64,000 nt of DNA from Geotrypetes seraphini (lineage: Eukaryota; Chordata; Amphibia; Gymnophiona; Dermophiidae), in contig NC_047089.1 of the NCBI RefSeq assembly GCF_902459505.1, positions 28,027,161 through 28,091,160 of the forward strand. The letters run 5' to 3'. The notes below the pieces were generated by a model. That model was not told where the DNA came from and made no database searches. It was given only the letters and a program-made list of their open reading frames with translations. A program made the position numbers and the translations under genes. Shown piece after piece: positions 42,780-54,095 of this stretch. The first letter of the stretch is position 1, and each line of letters opens with the position of its first letter.

Positions 42780-44600
42780 TATGAGTGAATAATTTTTTTT
42801 GAGATTTGTGATTTTATTGTAACTTTCACTAATCAGTGCCCAGATGTAGTCTGCCATCATATTCTCATTATATTGTATTTAGTAGCGGCATTCAAAGTCC
42901 AGTATATCCTGGTGGAAGCATCCATTTTGGTCTGAGCGTGATTCTATGTTCTTGAATGTTTCAAGATGAGCATCAAGGACGTGGGCTTTAAGTGACCTCC
43001 TGCAGATCATTTTACTGTAATTCACCAGTTTTTGGCCTTGTTATAGCCCAGGAAGCCCAAAACCATCGTGACAAAGCTATTCAAACTACTTTCTCCTTCC
43101 TAGTTAGCTTTTTGAGAAATTCCTTGTGCTCCAGGATCTTTATCTGTAGTCCGACAAAGACAACTAACTTTGACCTTTGCTTCAGACAGATTAGAGAAGA
43201 TGTCTTGAAGGTACTTGAAGGCTGCCTAAGAGGCTGCCTACTCCTTATCTAGAGCTCTGACAAATTGTTTCATTAGGCCCATTTTGATGTGCAGTGGTGG
43301 CATCAGCACCTTCTGAGGGTCCACCAGTGATTCCCATTTGACATTGTTTCTTCTTCCCAGAGAGAACTCAGTTCGCTGTGGCCAATCCCGCATTTGGCAT
43401 TACACCTTTGTGTCTCTGCTATCCCAAAGGCAGAGATAACAGGGAAACTTGGTAAAACCACCTTGGAGATCCATTAGGAATTCTGCCATTTTGAAGTATC
43501 TGATGACCTCCCAGCTGAACTCATTCTACTTCAAGGTGCCTAGTAAGGTCTTGATGCTGTTATAATCTTCTTTGAGGTGCACTTAATGAGCCAGTGAAAG
43601 AGATGGATACTTGCTCCCATTATGTAGCAGCACAGCTTTGATGCTCCTGGATGAGCTGTCAAAGAAGAGACACCACTCAGGTTACATACAATTCCAATTG
43701 CCTCAAACAGACTGGTCACATTGTGGCAGAAAGAGAGCCCATCTTGATGTTGAAGAACATGGAAAAAGCTTGGTGATGATTCCTCTGATCTGTGACTTGC
43801 ACACTTTCATTCAACAAGTTCCACTGCCTGAGCTTAGATGTCAAAAGCTTCGTATTGGATTTGGTGAGACCAAGATCTCTGATCAAATCATTAAGGTATT
43901 TTTTGTTTGGATAGTAGTATGGGTTTCTCTCATTAGCTGCACCACTGATATTGTAAAGTGGATCTACAACATCCCCCTCACTCTATGACTTGCTGCTCTC
44001 TTCTGAAGACAGCTGTTCTCTCTCTGGGGGAGCGGGTATAGGGAACTCAGGACAATGTGGCACTGGGGCGATGGATGAAGGAATGTCAGGATATGTGATT
44101 GCAAATGCATGCTTGCCAGTTCAACCTTTGGAAGGGTCCACCAAGCAGAAGTAGCAGTTGCTTGAGTGATCAGTGGGCTCCCGCCAAATTCAAGGGATAG
44201 CAAACTTCATGGCTCTTTTCCTCTCTGTACCATCTCATAGAAGAAGAAAATGAAATTGCGGTAATTAAAACAATAAATTTATTTCACCTATGATTAATGT
44301 GTACCAGTGTCTCACAATATATTTCATACATGGATATATTTTCAAATGACATTGGAAAATTTTTAAATTGAAATATTTTTAAAAATTTAACATTCTAAGA
44401 AATTTTATAGTGGAAAATTCCGCCATCCTAGTGAGAAACAACATTTTCTTACTTTCCAGAGTTTTTGGGCAGTACTCACATGTGAAGTGAGGTGCCCAAG
44501 GTTTGTCTTGATCCCCAACAGGCGTGCCGAAATATGTCTTGTAGGCATTGCACATCTCAGCAGATGCTTCTAAGGAGTACTTTTTCCCTCTTGCTGGATG
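42780..44600 (-). pseudogene. Decayed copy of an uncharacterised multi-exon protein family
   Basis: Read on the minus strand, successive frames give GDQDKPWAPHFTCEYCPKTL (44540-44460), then after a gap CYFCLVDPSKG, YPDIPSSIAPVPHCPEF, NERNPYYYPNKKYLNDLIRD, GGFTKFPCYLCLWDSRDT, MPPLHIKMGLMKQFVRALDK and YNENMMADYIWAL (about 42870). From memory this is one widely found but unnamed metazoan protein, seen in arthropods, Hydra and fishes. Its function is unknown to me; the many copies suggest a mobile-element origin. Between the first two parts (44250-44445) lies a probable intron: AAA|GTAAGA donor and a pyrimidine-rich ...ATGAG acceptor. The copy is broken by many stops and frameshifts. It lies antisense in PIWIL4 intron 1. 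Confidence 0.7.
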
Positions 44601-44948
44601 TTTGCACCTTAGTAAAGGGGCCCCTAAATTTACTCAGCTAGGAATCAATCTGGAATGTTCTGCCCAAAAAGGTAAATTTCAAAATATCACTGTCCTGGTC
44701 ATAAAAAACAAAGTTTGAGGGGAATGATAGCCATTTTCTATACTTTTGTGGCATAGGCAATTAAGAAAGAACACTTACAGTATTACCCAGGAACAGAAAA
44801 ATAAAATGAAGTTTTGTTACATAGTGTACCATTTAGTTGGAGCAGAAAATACAAAGTGATCATGAATGTGAAATAATTGTTCAGCATTTTTTTGTATTAT
44901 TCAGAGTTGTCCACTCATTGACACTATTCTATATTGCTTTCCACAAAG

Positions 44949-45037
44949 GTCCCATGGAAGGTCGGGCACGAGTGAGGGCTCGAGGAAAGGCCCTCTGGGA
45001 GAATACCCCCATCACTGGACAAACATCCCCTAAAGCA
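44949..45037 (+). CDS. PIWIL4: PIWIL4 first coding exon
   Basis: PIWIL4 is a germline Argonaute that binds piRNAs and directs transposon silencing. The exon is bounded by CTTTCCACAAAG| acceptor and AAAGCA|GTATGT donor. ATG at 44954 opens 28 codons ending in phase 0: MEGRARVRARGKA followed by LWENTPITGQTSPKA. The first residues match human PIWIL4 (MSGRARVKARG). Such arginine repeats in Piwi N-termini are methylated and bound by Tudor proteins. An in-frame stop soon follows past the donor, as expected for intron. The position, 30 kb downstream of FUT4 on the same strand, matches human 11q21. PIWIL1 has a similar start, so synteny decides between them. PAZ and PIWI domains lie beyond the window. 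Confidence 0.8.
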
Positions 45038-45040
45038 GTA

Positions 45041-45474
45041 TGTTTTGCATCTATGTATCTCATTATGCATTATTTGGAATCAACTGTATTACATTGAAAT
45101 ACAGTATTTATGTTGATTGCTTTAGCTGTCATCATACAAACATTAACTCTGCAATTAAAAATAGCCTTTTATTTAGATTTTCTGTAATGTAAGAGTACAA
45201 ACAACACAATTCATAGCATCACTTCTCTTCTGCTGGAATGCTATAATACTTTCACTGCCATCCAAATGATTACCATCCACCATGTTTTGCTTAAAAATAC
45301 CAACAGTGGCATCTGCTTTGCCAGTTGTGCTATCATTTTAGAGATTCTTGGACAGCAGCAATAAGTAACTCTTTTGTCACAGTACAGTTATCTGTATATT
45401 CTGTATTAAACTTGTCCTTAAAGTACTGTAAAATACAATGAGGGTACTCTGCCCACAGCAGACAGCATTTTTTT
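45041..45474. other. PIWIL4 intron, no other feature
   Basis: AT-rich sequence after the donor site with nothing recognised before the L1 insertion. Confidence 0.35.
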
Positions 45475-45660
45475 AAAAATGCTGACAGCTGGGGGCGGGG
45501 CCGTGCAGAGAGCAGGGAGGACGCGTTTTCCCTGAGCTCCGCTGTTCTCCCCCTGCTTCGGCCTCCCTGAACTAAAATCGGCGAAAATCATCTCCACCAA
45601 GTGCCTTCCTCAGCTCCTCGGGGGCTTATGGACAGATTTGTGCACAGAGGCACGGCGGAT

Positions 45661-46497
45661 ATGGCCTCCAAGGTAGGGAAAAAGGATCGGGAACGGGCAA
45701 AATCGGGGCCCAGCCACGAGGACAAAATGGCGGATCCGGGCGCTGCTGCGGCTGCAGAAGGAGCGGATCTAATTGCGCGCCTCATTGAGGCAGTTGTTTC
45801 AGCGCTGGGGACGCACCTGGACAAAGTGCAGGAGTCACTGGCTGCCTTATCCACAACGGTGGCTGAATTTAACTCTCGGGTCACTGAAGTAGAGCAGTGG
45901 GTTGGCTCCGCGGAAGACTCTCTTGTCACGCTGCAGACTGAAGTTCAGCAGTTGCGCTGCAAGGTGGGACAATGTGAGGAAAAAATGGAGGACCTGGAGA
46001 ATCGCTCTAGACGGAACAATCTGCGCATGGTGGGGGTCCCTGAATCTGTGCAGGAGGGAGATCTGCTTCCCACACTGGAGACCTGGCTGGCGGCGGAGTT
46101 GCTGGGCACGCGGGGCCTGGGACCTTTGCGCATCGAACGGGCACACCGGCTGGGCAGAAGGCAGGAGGGAGCGACCAGACTGCGAGTGGTGATTCTTCGC
46201 ATATTGAACTTTGCCATCAAGGATCTTCTCCTCCGCAACTATCGCCAGCGCAAGGATTTATAGTTTCAGAACCAGCGTATCCTCATCTTTCAGGATTATT
46301 CTGCACAGGTGGCTTCTCTGAGGAGGGGTTTCTCGTCGGTCTGCAAGCAACTCACTGAGAAAAAGCTTTGCTTTACGCTGCAGTTCCCTGCTAAGCTCCG
46401 GGTGAGCTATGATGGCCAGCCTCATCTTTTTGACACCAGTGCGGCGGCCAGAGCGCAAGTTCTTCAATGGTATCCTGATCTGGGGTCTGGCACCTGA
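45661..46497 (+). pseudogene. L1 ORF1 (RNA-binding protein), one stop
   Basis: ORF1 proteins of L1 form trimers that coat the element's RNA. The start MASKVGKKDRERAK is typical; ATG 45628 in frame is an alternative. Residues about 40-110 form a heptad-rich coiled coil (LSTTVAEFNSRVTEVEQWV). The RRM-like part follows (ENRSRRNNLRMVGVPESV, IERAHRLGRR) and then the C-terminal domain (LQFPAKLRVSYDGQPHLF). A TAG at 46261-46263 cuts the frame after RKDL, while the same frame continues to 46497. The 5' open frame to 45601 lacks an ATG there. Confidence 0.85.
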
Positions 46498-46859
46498 GGG
46501 ATTCTGAAACTACTTTGTGTTTACTCAGTTTGATTTGAGTGGGGCAGCCTGCGGGGAGCGGGTGGTATCCCCATTGGCACTGTTACTTTGCACCGGTTGT
46601 GCCTGTACTCTGTTTGTGGTTCCCCTTTTGGGGGCTCTGACTGTATAGCTTGGGTTCCTGTTTTCCAGTTTTCTGCCATGGCTTCTGGTGGATTTCTTGC
46701 CTGGCGGGGTTTTGTATGATCTTGCTTTTTCTTCTGGTTATATATTATCTGATCAGCCCCTGGGCTCTTTCTTTGGGTTTCCATTGATTGATTCCGGCTT
46801 GGTGGCTGTTCTGGAGGCTGGGAAGGGGGTGGGACTTTGGGCCCTTTGGTATACCCTCT

Positions 46860-47075
46860 CTGGAGTGGTGGAGTGGTGTGTCTTGGAGGGTGTGGGAGGG
46901 GGGGAGGGGGTTCTAGGTGTGGGGGTTGGGGTGGTGGGAGGGGGCTTGGTTGTGGGTGGGATTGGGGGGGTTTGTGAGGGGGGTGTTGAGGATGTGGGTT
47001 TTGGTATGTTGGGGGGGTTGGGTGGGAGGAGGGAATGGGGAGTTCAGGAGGGAGGGAGGGAGGGAGGAGGCTCCT
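46860..47075 (+). repeat. G-rich spacer between L1 ORF1 and ORF2
   Basis: Runs of three or more G bases recur almost continuously (GGGGGGTTGGGTGGGAGGAG type), so G-quadruplexes are likely on the plus strand. It is followed by a GGGA tetranucleotide run at about 47050-47068. Confidence 0.7.
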
Positions 47076-47209
47076 GACTGTGAGTCTGTTGCTGATTCAT
47101 GTGGGGAAGTGAGGTGGAGACTGGGCTGCTGGGGGATGGGCTGGGACCCTCGGCAGCTGTTTTGTGCTCTTTTTCTCTTTTGGTATCTCTGGTTCTTTTT
47201 TTCTCTATT

Positions 47210-50200
47210 ATGCCTGTTAAGAAGGGTGTGTCCTGGAATGTCTCTGGTATCAATTCTCCTATCAAGAGAACTAAGATCTTGCAGTGCCTAGCCAGACATC
47301 AGGCTGATATAGCTGGCCTGCAGGAGACTAAGCTCAATGAACGGGAACATGGTAAATTGTGCCAATCCTGGGTGGGGTAGTGTTACTCGGCCTCCTACTC
47401 TAAAACCAGGGCTGGGGGTGGCTCTTTTGATTCGCAAATCAGTGTCTTTTACTGCATCTAGGGTCCTCTCAGATCCAGAGGGCCACTATGTTATTGTTCA
47501 GGGTTCTCTTTATCAACGCCCAGTAATTTTGGTGTCCGTATATGCTCCCAACAGTGCACAGCGGTCCTTTTATAAGACACTATTGGGGGTACTGCTGTCT
47601 GTATCACAAATCCATGAGTCTCAGAAAATCTTTATGGGGGATTTTAATTCTATACTAGATCCGCTTCTGGATTCCTCTAAGGGATCATCTCCCAACTCCG
47701 GTAGGTCGGATAATGGGCTTGCTGCTTGGCTGGAGGCTTTGGATCTAGTGGATGTTTGGCGGACCCTATACCCAGGGGAGCGGGATTTCACTCACACATC
47801 TAAAGTGCATGGTTCCTCCTCTCGAATAGATTATATTTTTCTCTCGCGCTCCTCTTTTTATGCGGTTCATGCGGCTGAGATTGGAGTACTGGCTATTTCG
47901 GATCACACTATGGTGTGGATGGACATAAGCTTCTCAGCTGGCACCATGGGGGGAGGGAAGCACTGGCGATTTCCGATAGCGCTTTATTTGGACCCGGATT
48001 TTAAATCTTACTTGGAGCAGAAGTGGCGGGACTATGTAGAATTTAATGGGGACCATGAGGATAATGGAACTTTGTTTTGGGAGGTGGCCAAGGCGGTGCT
48101 CAGAGGGGCAGTGATAGCTTACTGTGCGCGCCGTAAGAAAATGCTTGCGGAAAATATCTTGGTTCTTGAACGCAAGGTGCGGGACAGTAGAATTTTGGTC
48201 CTTCGGAATCCTACCCTGTCTCATAAGCATGCTTTTCAGATGGCCCAGTCAGCACTCCACGCATTTCTTCATGAGAGGGCCCATAAATCCCTTTTCTATT
48301 ATAAGTACTGATTACACCGTTTTGGTAATAGGCCGGGTAGAATGCTGGCCCAGATGACTAAGGCGAGGCGGGGTGCCACCTTGATTACCTCGCTTAAAGA
48401 TGATGGGGGAAGGTTGGTCACGGATCAGTCTCAGATGGAACAGCTTTTTGTTACCTTTTATAGATCTTTATATACAGCGGAAGTAGTGGGTCGAGGGGCT
48501 CAGATTCGGGCATTTTTGGACTCTTTGCCCTTACCTAAGCTGTCAGCGGTGGACTCGGATGTCTTGGCTTCCCCCATAACCCGAGAGGAGGTGTTGGATG
48601 TTCTCAAGCATCTACCTCTTTGTAAATCTCCAGGCCCGGACGGCTTTGGGGGGGGGGAATTCTATCGTCTTCTTCAGGGGTATGTGGCTGATCCGTTACG
48701 GGGCTATTTTGAAAGAGCAGCTGAGGTAGGGCAGTTTCCTCTGGGAGCGAATCGAGCGCTGATTACTGTATTGCCTAAACCGGGAAAAGACCCCTTGCTT
48801 GTGGGCTCCTATAGACCTATTTCGCTTATTAATGTTGATCTAAAAATTTTAGTTCGGGTTCTGGCTAATCGTTTGGCCCAGTTTGTTCCCTCTTTGGTGG
48901 GTGCAGATCAGGTAGGTTTTGTGCGGGGGCGATTAGCAGGTCACAATGTTAGGAAGCTCCTCCTTGCTTTGGCCCATTGTGTTTCTCGGCAGCAACCAGC
49001 GCTGGCTATTAGTTTTGACTCCGAAAAGGCCTTTGATAGAGTAGAGTGGGCTTTTTTATTCCCCTTGTTGCGATATTATGGGTTGGAGGGGTTCTTTATG
49101 AGAGCTCTTGGAGCCCTTTATTCTCACCCAGTGGCGGCCGTATTGGTTAATGGGGTAGCTTCTCCAGACTTTGTTCTCCAGCGAGGCACTCGCCAGGGCT
49201 GCCCCTTGTCCCCTCTGCTTTATATATTGTTTTTGGAGCCTTTGTTGATTTCCCTTCGATGCCATCCTCAGATAGCTGGAGTAGAGCTGGGGAATTCCTC
49301 TCTGCGCTGCATGGCTTTTGCCGATGACATTATGGTCATGTTGACTGACCCAGTTTCAGGTCTCCCTAGATTATTGGAGATGTTTCACCAGTTTGGGGTA
49401 ATCTCGGGCCTCAAACTCAATGTGTCTAAATCGGAGGCACTTCCTCTCCATATTAGTATCTCGCATGCGTGGGCTGATTTCCCGCTCCGGGAAGCACCAC
49501 AGCAGGTAAAATATCTGGGGGTTCTGATACCGTCTTCCCTCACACGACTCTATGAGATCAATGTAAAGCCCCTGCTCCGGAGCACGGTGGAGCTCCTTCA
49601 CTTGTGGGGTGATTTGCCGGTATCCCTTGCGGGGCGTATATTTTTGTACAATATGATGATAGTCCCTCGGGGCTTTATCTGTTTCAAACTCTTCCGCTGT
49701 GGTTGCGGACCGGGGACCTAGCTCAGTTGTATAGGGCTTTGAGGACTTTCTTGTGGCGTGGGCGCCGGCCTCGGCTATCTCTTCGTATTTTGATGTTGCC
49801 TGAGTCGCAGGGGGGATTTGGACTGCTAGACATTCGCACCTATAATCTGGCATGTGGGACTAGATTGATTTGGGACTGGTGTATGGAGAGCTCTTCTTTT
49901 TTAATGTTTTCCGTGGACAGGGGTTTTTTACACCCTATCTCTGGGTTGTTTTTGCTGCATGCTCCTGCTGCCCAGTTGGACTCTGTCTACAGGGGACATA
50001 TTGTTTGGGCTTATATGAGACACATTTGGAAATTACTGTGTAAGCATCTGGGCATCCACTCTAATATCACTCCTCTACTCCCGCTGGTGGGTAATTTGCA
50101 TTTTAAACCGGGCAATGACAGCAAGGTATTTCGGATTTGGCATGCCCATGGAATTCGTAGACTGGGGGATGTTCTCTCCAATGGGGGCGTTCTTCTTTCC

Positions 50201-51028
50201 TCTGCCGAATTGGGATCGCTGTATGGGCTGGATAGGGTGGATGCTTTCGGCTACCTCCAGCTCCGACATTATGTTCTTAGCTTCTCTGGGGATCGATTGA
50301 GCGGATTGGTGGCACGGGATCTTGGGAGGTATTTGGCGTTGGGGGAGGATGCGGCTCCACGTCTTCGATATTATGTTGCTGCTCTGGGCCCCCCTTTACA
50401 GACCGAATGAGCTGATTGGTTGGCAGGGGCGTGGAGTGCTGACTTGGGCTGCATAGTTCCGTCTGAATTGATTTCTCGCTGCTTTGTCTATGTACGCACC
50501 ATATCATGTAACATGTTACATAGGGAACAAGAATATAAATTCCTTCACAGAGCTTTTATTTCCCCTCACAGAGCACACCGGGCCGGTATTGCAGATCATG
50601 CGGGGTGTCCCAAATGTCCTATTAATCCTGCTTCCCTGGGGCATATGTTTTGGGAGTGCCCCTCAGTGGGAGCCTTTTGGCAGCGTGTCTGGACCTACTT
50701 GTCCTCATTGGTTCCTGGGATCCCGAGATGTAATCCCTGTGGAGCTCTTTTTTACCAAGAGGCGGAGCTTCCTGGGTGCACTGTTGGGCAGCGGCAGTTG
50801 CTTTCTAAGGCCCTTTTGTTGGCTAAGAAAGCCATTTTGACTTTTTGGCGAGAGCCGCATGCTCCCTCTTTCTCTTGATGGCAGGGGTCCATGTATGACT
50901 TAGCCCTCTTGGAAAGACGGGCTGCGGGCACTCGAGATGAACGCAGGTGGTCTCGCTTTCAGGATATCTGGGAGGCATATTGGCTGACCCTTCCCCATCG
51001 CGAGAGGAGTCTCCTATTGAACTGCTAG
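47210..51028 (+). pseudogene. L1 ORF2 (endonuclease and reverse transcriptase), lightly broken
   Basis: ORF2 supplies the nick and reverse transcription for L1 insertion. In order: AP-type endonuclease (VSWNVSGINS, LQETKL, MGDFNSILD, SRIDYIFLS, ISDHTMVW), then reverse transcriptase (PGPDGFGGGEFYR, YRPISLINVD, DQVGFVRGR, SFDSEKAFDRVEW, GTRQGCPLSPLLY, MAFADDIMVM) and a C-terminal part with C.KCPINPASLGHMFWECP, the usual cysteine-histidine motif. Breaks: a frameshift near 47340, TGA at 48309-48311, a frameshift near 49710, TGA at 50408-50410 and TGA at 50876-50878. The last frame ends at TAG 51026-51028. Key residues of both enzymes remain, so inactivation looks recent. The sequence resembles the L1/Tx1 group common in amphibians and fishes. 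Confidence 0.9.
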
Positions 51029-51639
51029 CCTATATTGGGGTCTTCTGTCCTCTTAGGTACTTTCCCTCTTCAGGCTCCTTTTTCAGTGGATTCTATTCAG
51101 GGGTTCCTTTCTCTTTCTTTTTCACCTCTTCTTCCCTCTGGACTTAGTTCTCCTCATTCTTGGCAGCCATTTTCTACTAGCAGCTGCAAGGGGTAAGAGT
51201 GAGTGAGCTTCACTCCTGCCCTCATCACCCCCACCAGACCACCAGGATACAAAGGTAGGCCCATTGGGGTTTACCTAGATTGGGGGGGGGGGCTGCATCA
51301 GGGGGTGCTAGAGGATGATCACAGATGTTTAAAAAAAACAACAACAAAAAGGGTGCCAGACAATATTCAGTGCCTGGGTTGACCTGATTCAAGCTTGGAA
51401 TCTTGACTTGACAAGCACATTGATTATGAACAAAGTTAAGGGTGTACTATGAGAAAGACTTTTTTGTGTTCACAAGCAGGAATGAGTCAAGCACACAGAG
51501 TTCAGAACTTAAAAGGGCAATTCTATAAAATAGGCACTAAATTTATAAGCCCTTTGGGCCAGATTGCAGCTCCTGACTTCGGAACTGCGCATAATTTTTT
51601 TTTAATGGCTTAATTGGTATGGTAATTACTAAGATCTGA

Positions 51640-52265
51640 CTCTTCCTCTCTGAGCACACTACCAAAACACTTATTCATATCCTCAAAAACCTCACACTTA
51701 GACTACTGCAATTCGGTACTCTGAGGCCTTCCACTTAGCATCTCGCTCTCCTCCAATCCATCCAGTATTCGGCTGTACAACTCATATTCTGGGAGAACTG
51801 CTTTACTTACGTTACCCCTCTCCTAAAGCCACTTCATTGGCTTCCCATCCATTTCTAAATACAATTCAAGCTCCTCTTACCTACAAATGCACTCACTTAG
51901 CTGCCCTTCACTATCTCTCTTCCCTCCCCCATGAGCTCTTCTCAGCCAATAAGTCCCTTCTGTCTGTGCGCTTCTCTTCTTCCTCCAACTCCAGACTCAG
52001 TCCCTTCTACCTTGCTGCACTTTATGCTTGGAACAAGCTGCCCGAATCTCCACGGCAGCCTCCGTCTCTGGCAGTGTTCAAGGCCCAGTTAAAAGCTGAC
52101 CTCTTTGAGAGTGCTTTTGACTCCTAACTCCTCTCACCTTGAATTCTGCATCTCCAACCCTATGTCATGTCTGTCCAAGTTAGATTGTAAGCTCTTCCTA
52201 GCAAGGACCATTTATAAATGTAAATATGTACAGCGCTGCGTACGCCTTTCACTTGTAGTAGTAGT
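51640..52265 (+). mobile_element. L2-like LINE, 3' end
   Basis: The sequence matches 13440-14070 in layout: CTCACACTTAGACTACTGCAA, AAGCCACTTCATTGGCTTCC, then TTAGATTGTAAGCTCTTCC, GTACAGCGCTGCGTACG and a GTAGTAGTAGTAA tail. The reading frame is broken several times. Confidence 0.75.
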
Positions 52266-52269
52266 AATT

Positions 52270-52690
52270 GACAGTTTTCGGCTAATAAAAAAAAAGACTA
52301 ATTAAGAATTCCATGTGGAACTCTTAGGATGCCTAGCGATGCCTAAGTTGAGGCACTTAGTGACACCTAACTATACCTACCTGAAAAGTAGGCATCGTTA
52401 GGGGTAGATAATAGGTGTGGTATAACTTAGGCATTGCTAGGTGTGCGAGATAGGCACCGGTAAATTAGGCCTAATGTACCGGCACCTACCTCTGTGGTGC
52501 CTAGCGATGCTTAAGTCTGCTTAGGCATGTCTAGCCATGATTCTATAAGTGATGCCTAGGGTTGATTGACAACCGTGCAGAGCGGCCTACAATATAGGCA
52601 TATAGAATCTGGCCCTTGTGTGTCTAAATGTTTAGAATACTAACATATTCACATGCAGGGGTGCACTTATCCACATATATACCAGTATGC
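52270..52690. repeat. Local repeats of a 'taggcat' motif
   Basis: Words such as 'gcctagcgatgcctaag' and 'ttaggcat' recur on both strands between 52320 and 52600. The unit could be a decayed MITE. No gene is seen. Confidence 0.35.
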
Positions 52691-53204
52691 TTAACGTGAC
52701 CATTTATTTTTTTCATCAAAATGGGACATCTTTAATTGTCAGTCCTGCCCCCAATCCCACCCCCAATTTCTTCATTTTTCATGTATACATAATATCTTAT
52801 TAATTCATAATGGTAACCATAAAAATTTTAAAAAAACACAAAGCACACTATATGTAGAGAAAATATTAATTATCATGTATATTTGGGGGGGTTTCAAATA
52901 TGTCAAGGCAGATGACTTTAAAATATGCAATGTCACCTCAGTAACTTTAGAAAAATAGACAAATATAGTGCAAAATATTGACAGCAGATATAAATTCTCA
53001 AAACTGACACATTTTGATCACTAAATTTAAAATAAAATCATTTTTCCTACCTTTGCTGTCTGGTGATTTCATGAGTTTCTGGTTGTGTTTCCTTCTTACT
53101 GTGCATCCTTTCTTTCATTTCTTTCTTTCTTTCTGCACTCAGGCCCAAAAACTATCCCTTTCTATTCTCTCCCTCCTTCCTTCCTATATACTTAGTGCCC
53201 CCAG

Positions 53205-53665
53205 TGCCTCCTTCCTTTGTCCTTAGTGCCTCCTTCCTATGTCCTTAGTGCCCCCAGTGCCTCCTTCCCATGTCCTTAGTGCCCCCAGTGCTCCTTCCTA
53301 AGTGCCCCTTCCCATGTCCTTAGTGCCCCCAGTGCCTCCTTCCCATGTCCTTAGTGCCCCCAGTGCTCCTTCCTAAGTGCCCCTTCCCATGTCCTTAGTT
53401 CCCCCAGTGCTCCTTCCTATGTCCTTAGTGCTCCCAGTGCCCCTTCCCATGTCCTTAGTGCCCCCAGTGCTCCTTCCTATGTCCTTAGTGCTCCCAGTGC
53501 CCATTCCCATGTCCTTAGTTCCCCTTCCCATGTCCTTAGTGCCCCCAGTGCCTACTTCCCATGTCTTTAGTACTCTCGGTGCCTCCTTCCTATGTCCTTA
53601 GTGCCCCTTCCTATGTCCTTAGTGCTCCCAGTGCCTCCTTCCAATGTCAGTGCCCCCAGTGCTCC
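53205..53665. repeat. Minisatellite
   Basis: Units of about 30-36 bases, core CCATGTCCTTAGTGCCCCCA, occur about 14 times. The proline/leucine-rich frames at 53377-53911 derive from it. Confidence 0.9.
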
Positions 53666-53904
53666 TTCCTATGTCCTCCTCACTGTCTTTCAGCCTTTGT
53701 CTCATCCCCTCCCACGAAGCTAGCCAGCCTACCTCCCTCCCTCCCTGCCATGCTAAAACCAGCCTGCCTGCCTCTCTCCCTCCTTCCAGCACCTAAGCCT
53801 GTCCCACCCCCAGACCGGCCCTCGCTGCTGCTGCTACCTACCCGCCTGGCCTACCGCCACTTCAAACACTCCCTCCTGGTCCTCCACCGCTGCTGTCCGC
53901 TGCA

Positions 53905-54095
53905 ACTATAGCAAAAGAAGGTCTAGGCACCGTCCCATAAACCTTCTTCCTGATGTTAATTCTGACGCAGGAGAGGAAGTTCCGGGCCAGCCAGGCAGCG
54001 ATTGGCTGGCCCAGAACTTCTTCCCTGATGTCAGAATTGATGTCGGGAAGAAGGTTTCTGGGCCGGCACCTGGACCTTCTTTTGCTTTAGTTGCA
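53905..54095. repeat. CpG-rich palindrome
   Basis: Arms mirror around about 54000, with GCAAAAGAAGGTC on the left and GACCTTCTTTTGC on the right, and 'ttctgacgcaggagaggaagtt' against 'aacttcttccctgatgtcagaa'. The module resembles those at 28400 and 39066. Confidence 0.7.

Larger units (their letters stand above)
45475..51190 (+). mobile_element. Tx1-like L1 LINE, nearly full length
   Basis: A GC-rich 5' UTR (from about 45475) leads to ORF1 (45661-46497), a G-rich spacer, then ORF2 (47210-51028) and a short 3' UTR. I see no poly-A tail or target duplication, so the exact ends are approximate. The damage is light (one stop in ORF1; about three stops and two frameshifts in ORF2). It sits in PIWIL4 intron sequence, sense to the gene. 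Confidence 0.9.

Noticed and set aside
53205-53665. Regular repeats considered as a CRISPR array
   Set aside because: Tandem minisatellite without unique spacers, in a vertebrate genome.
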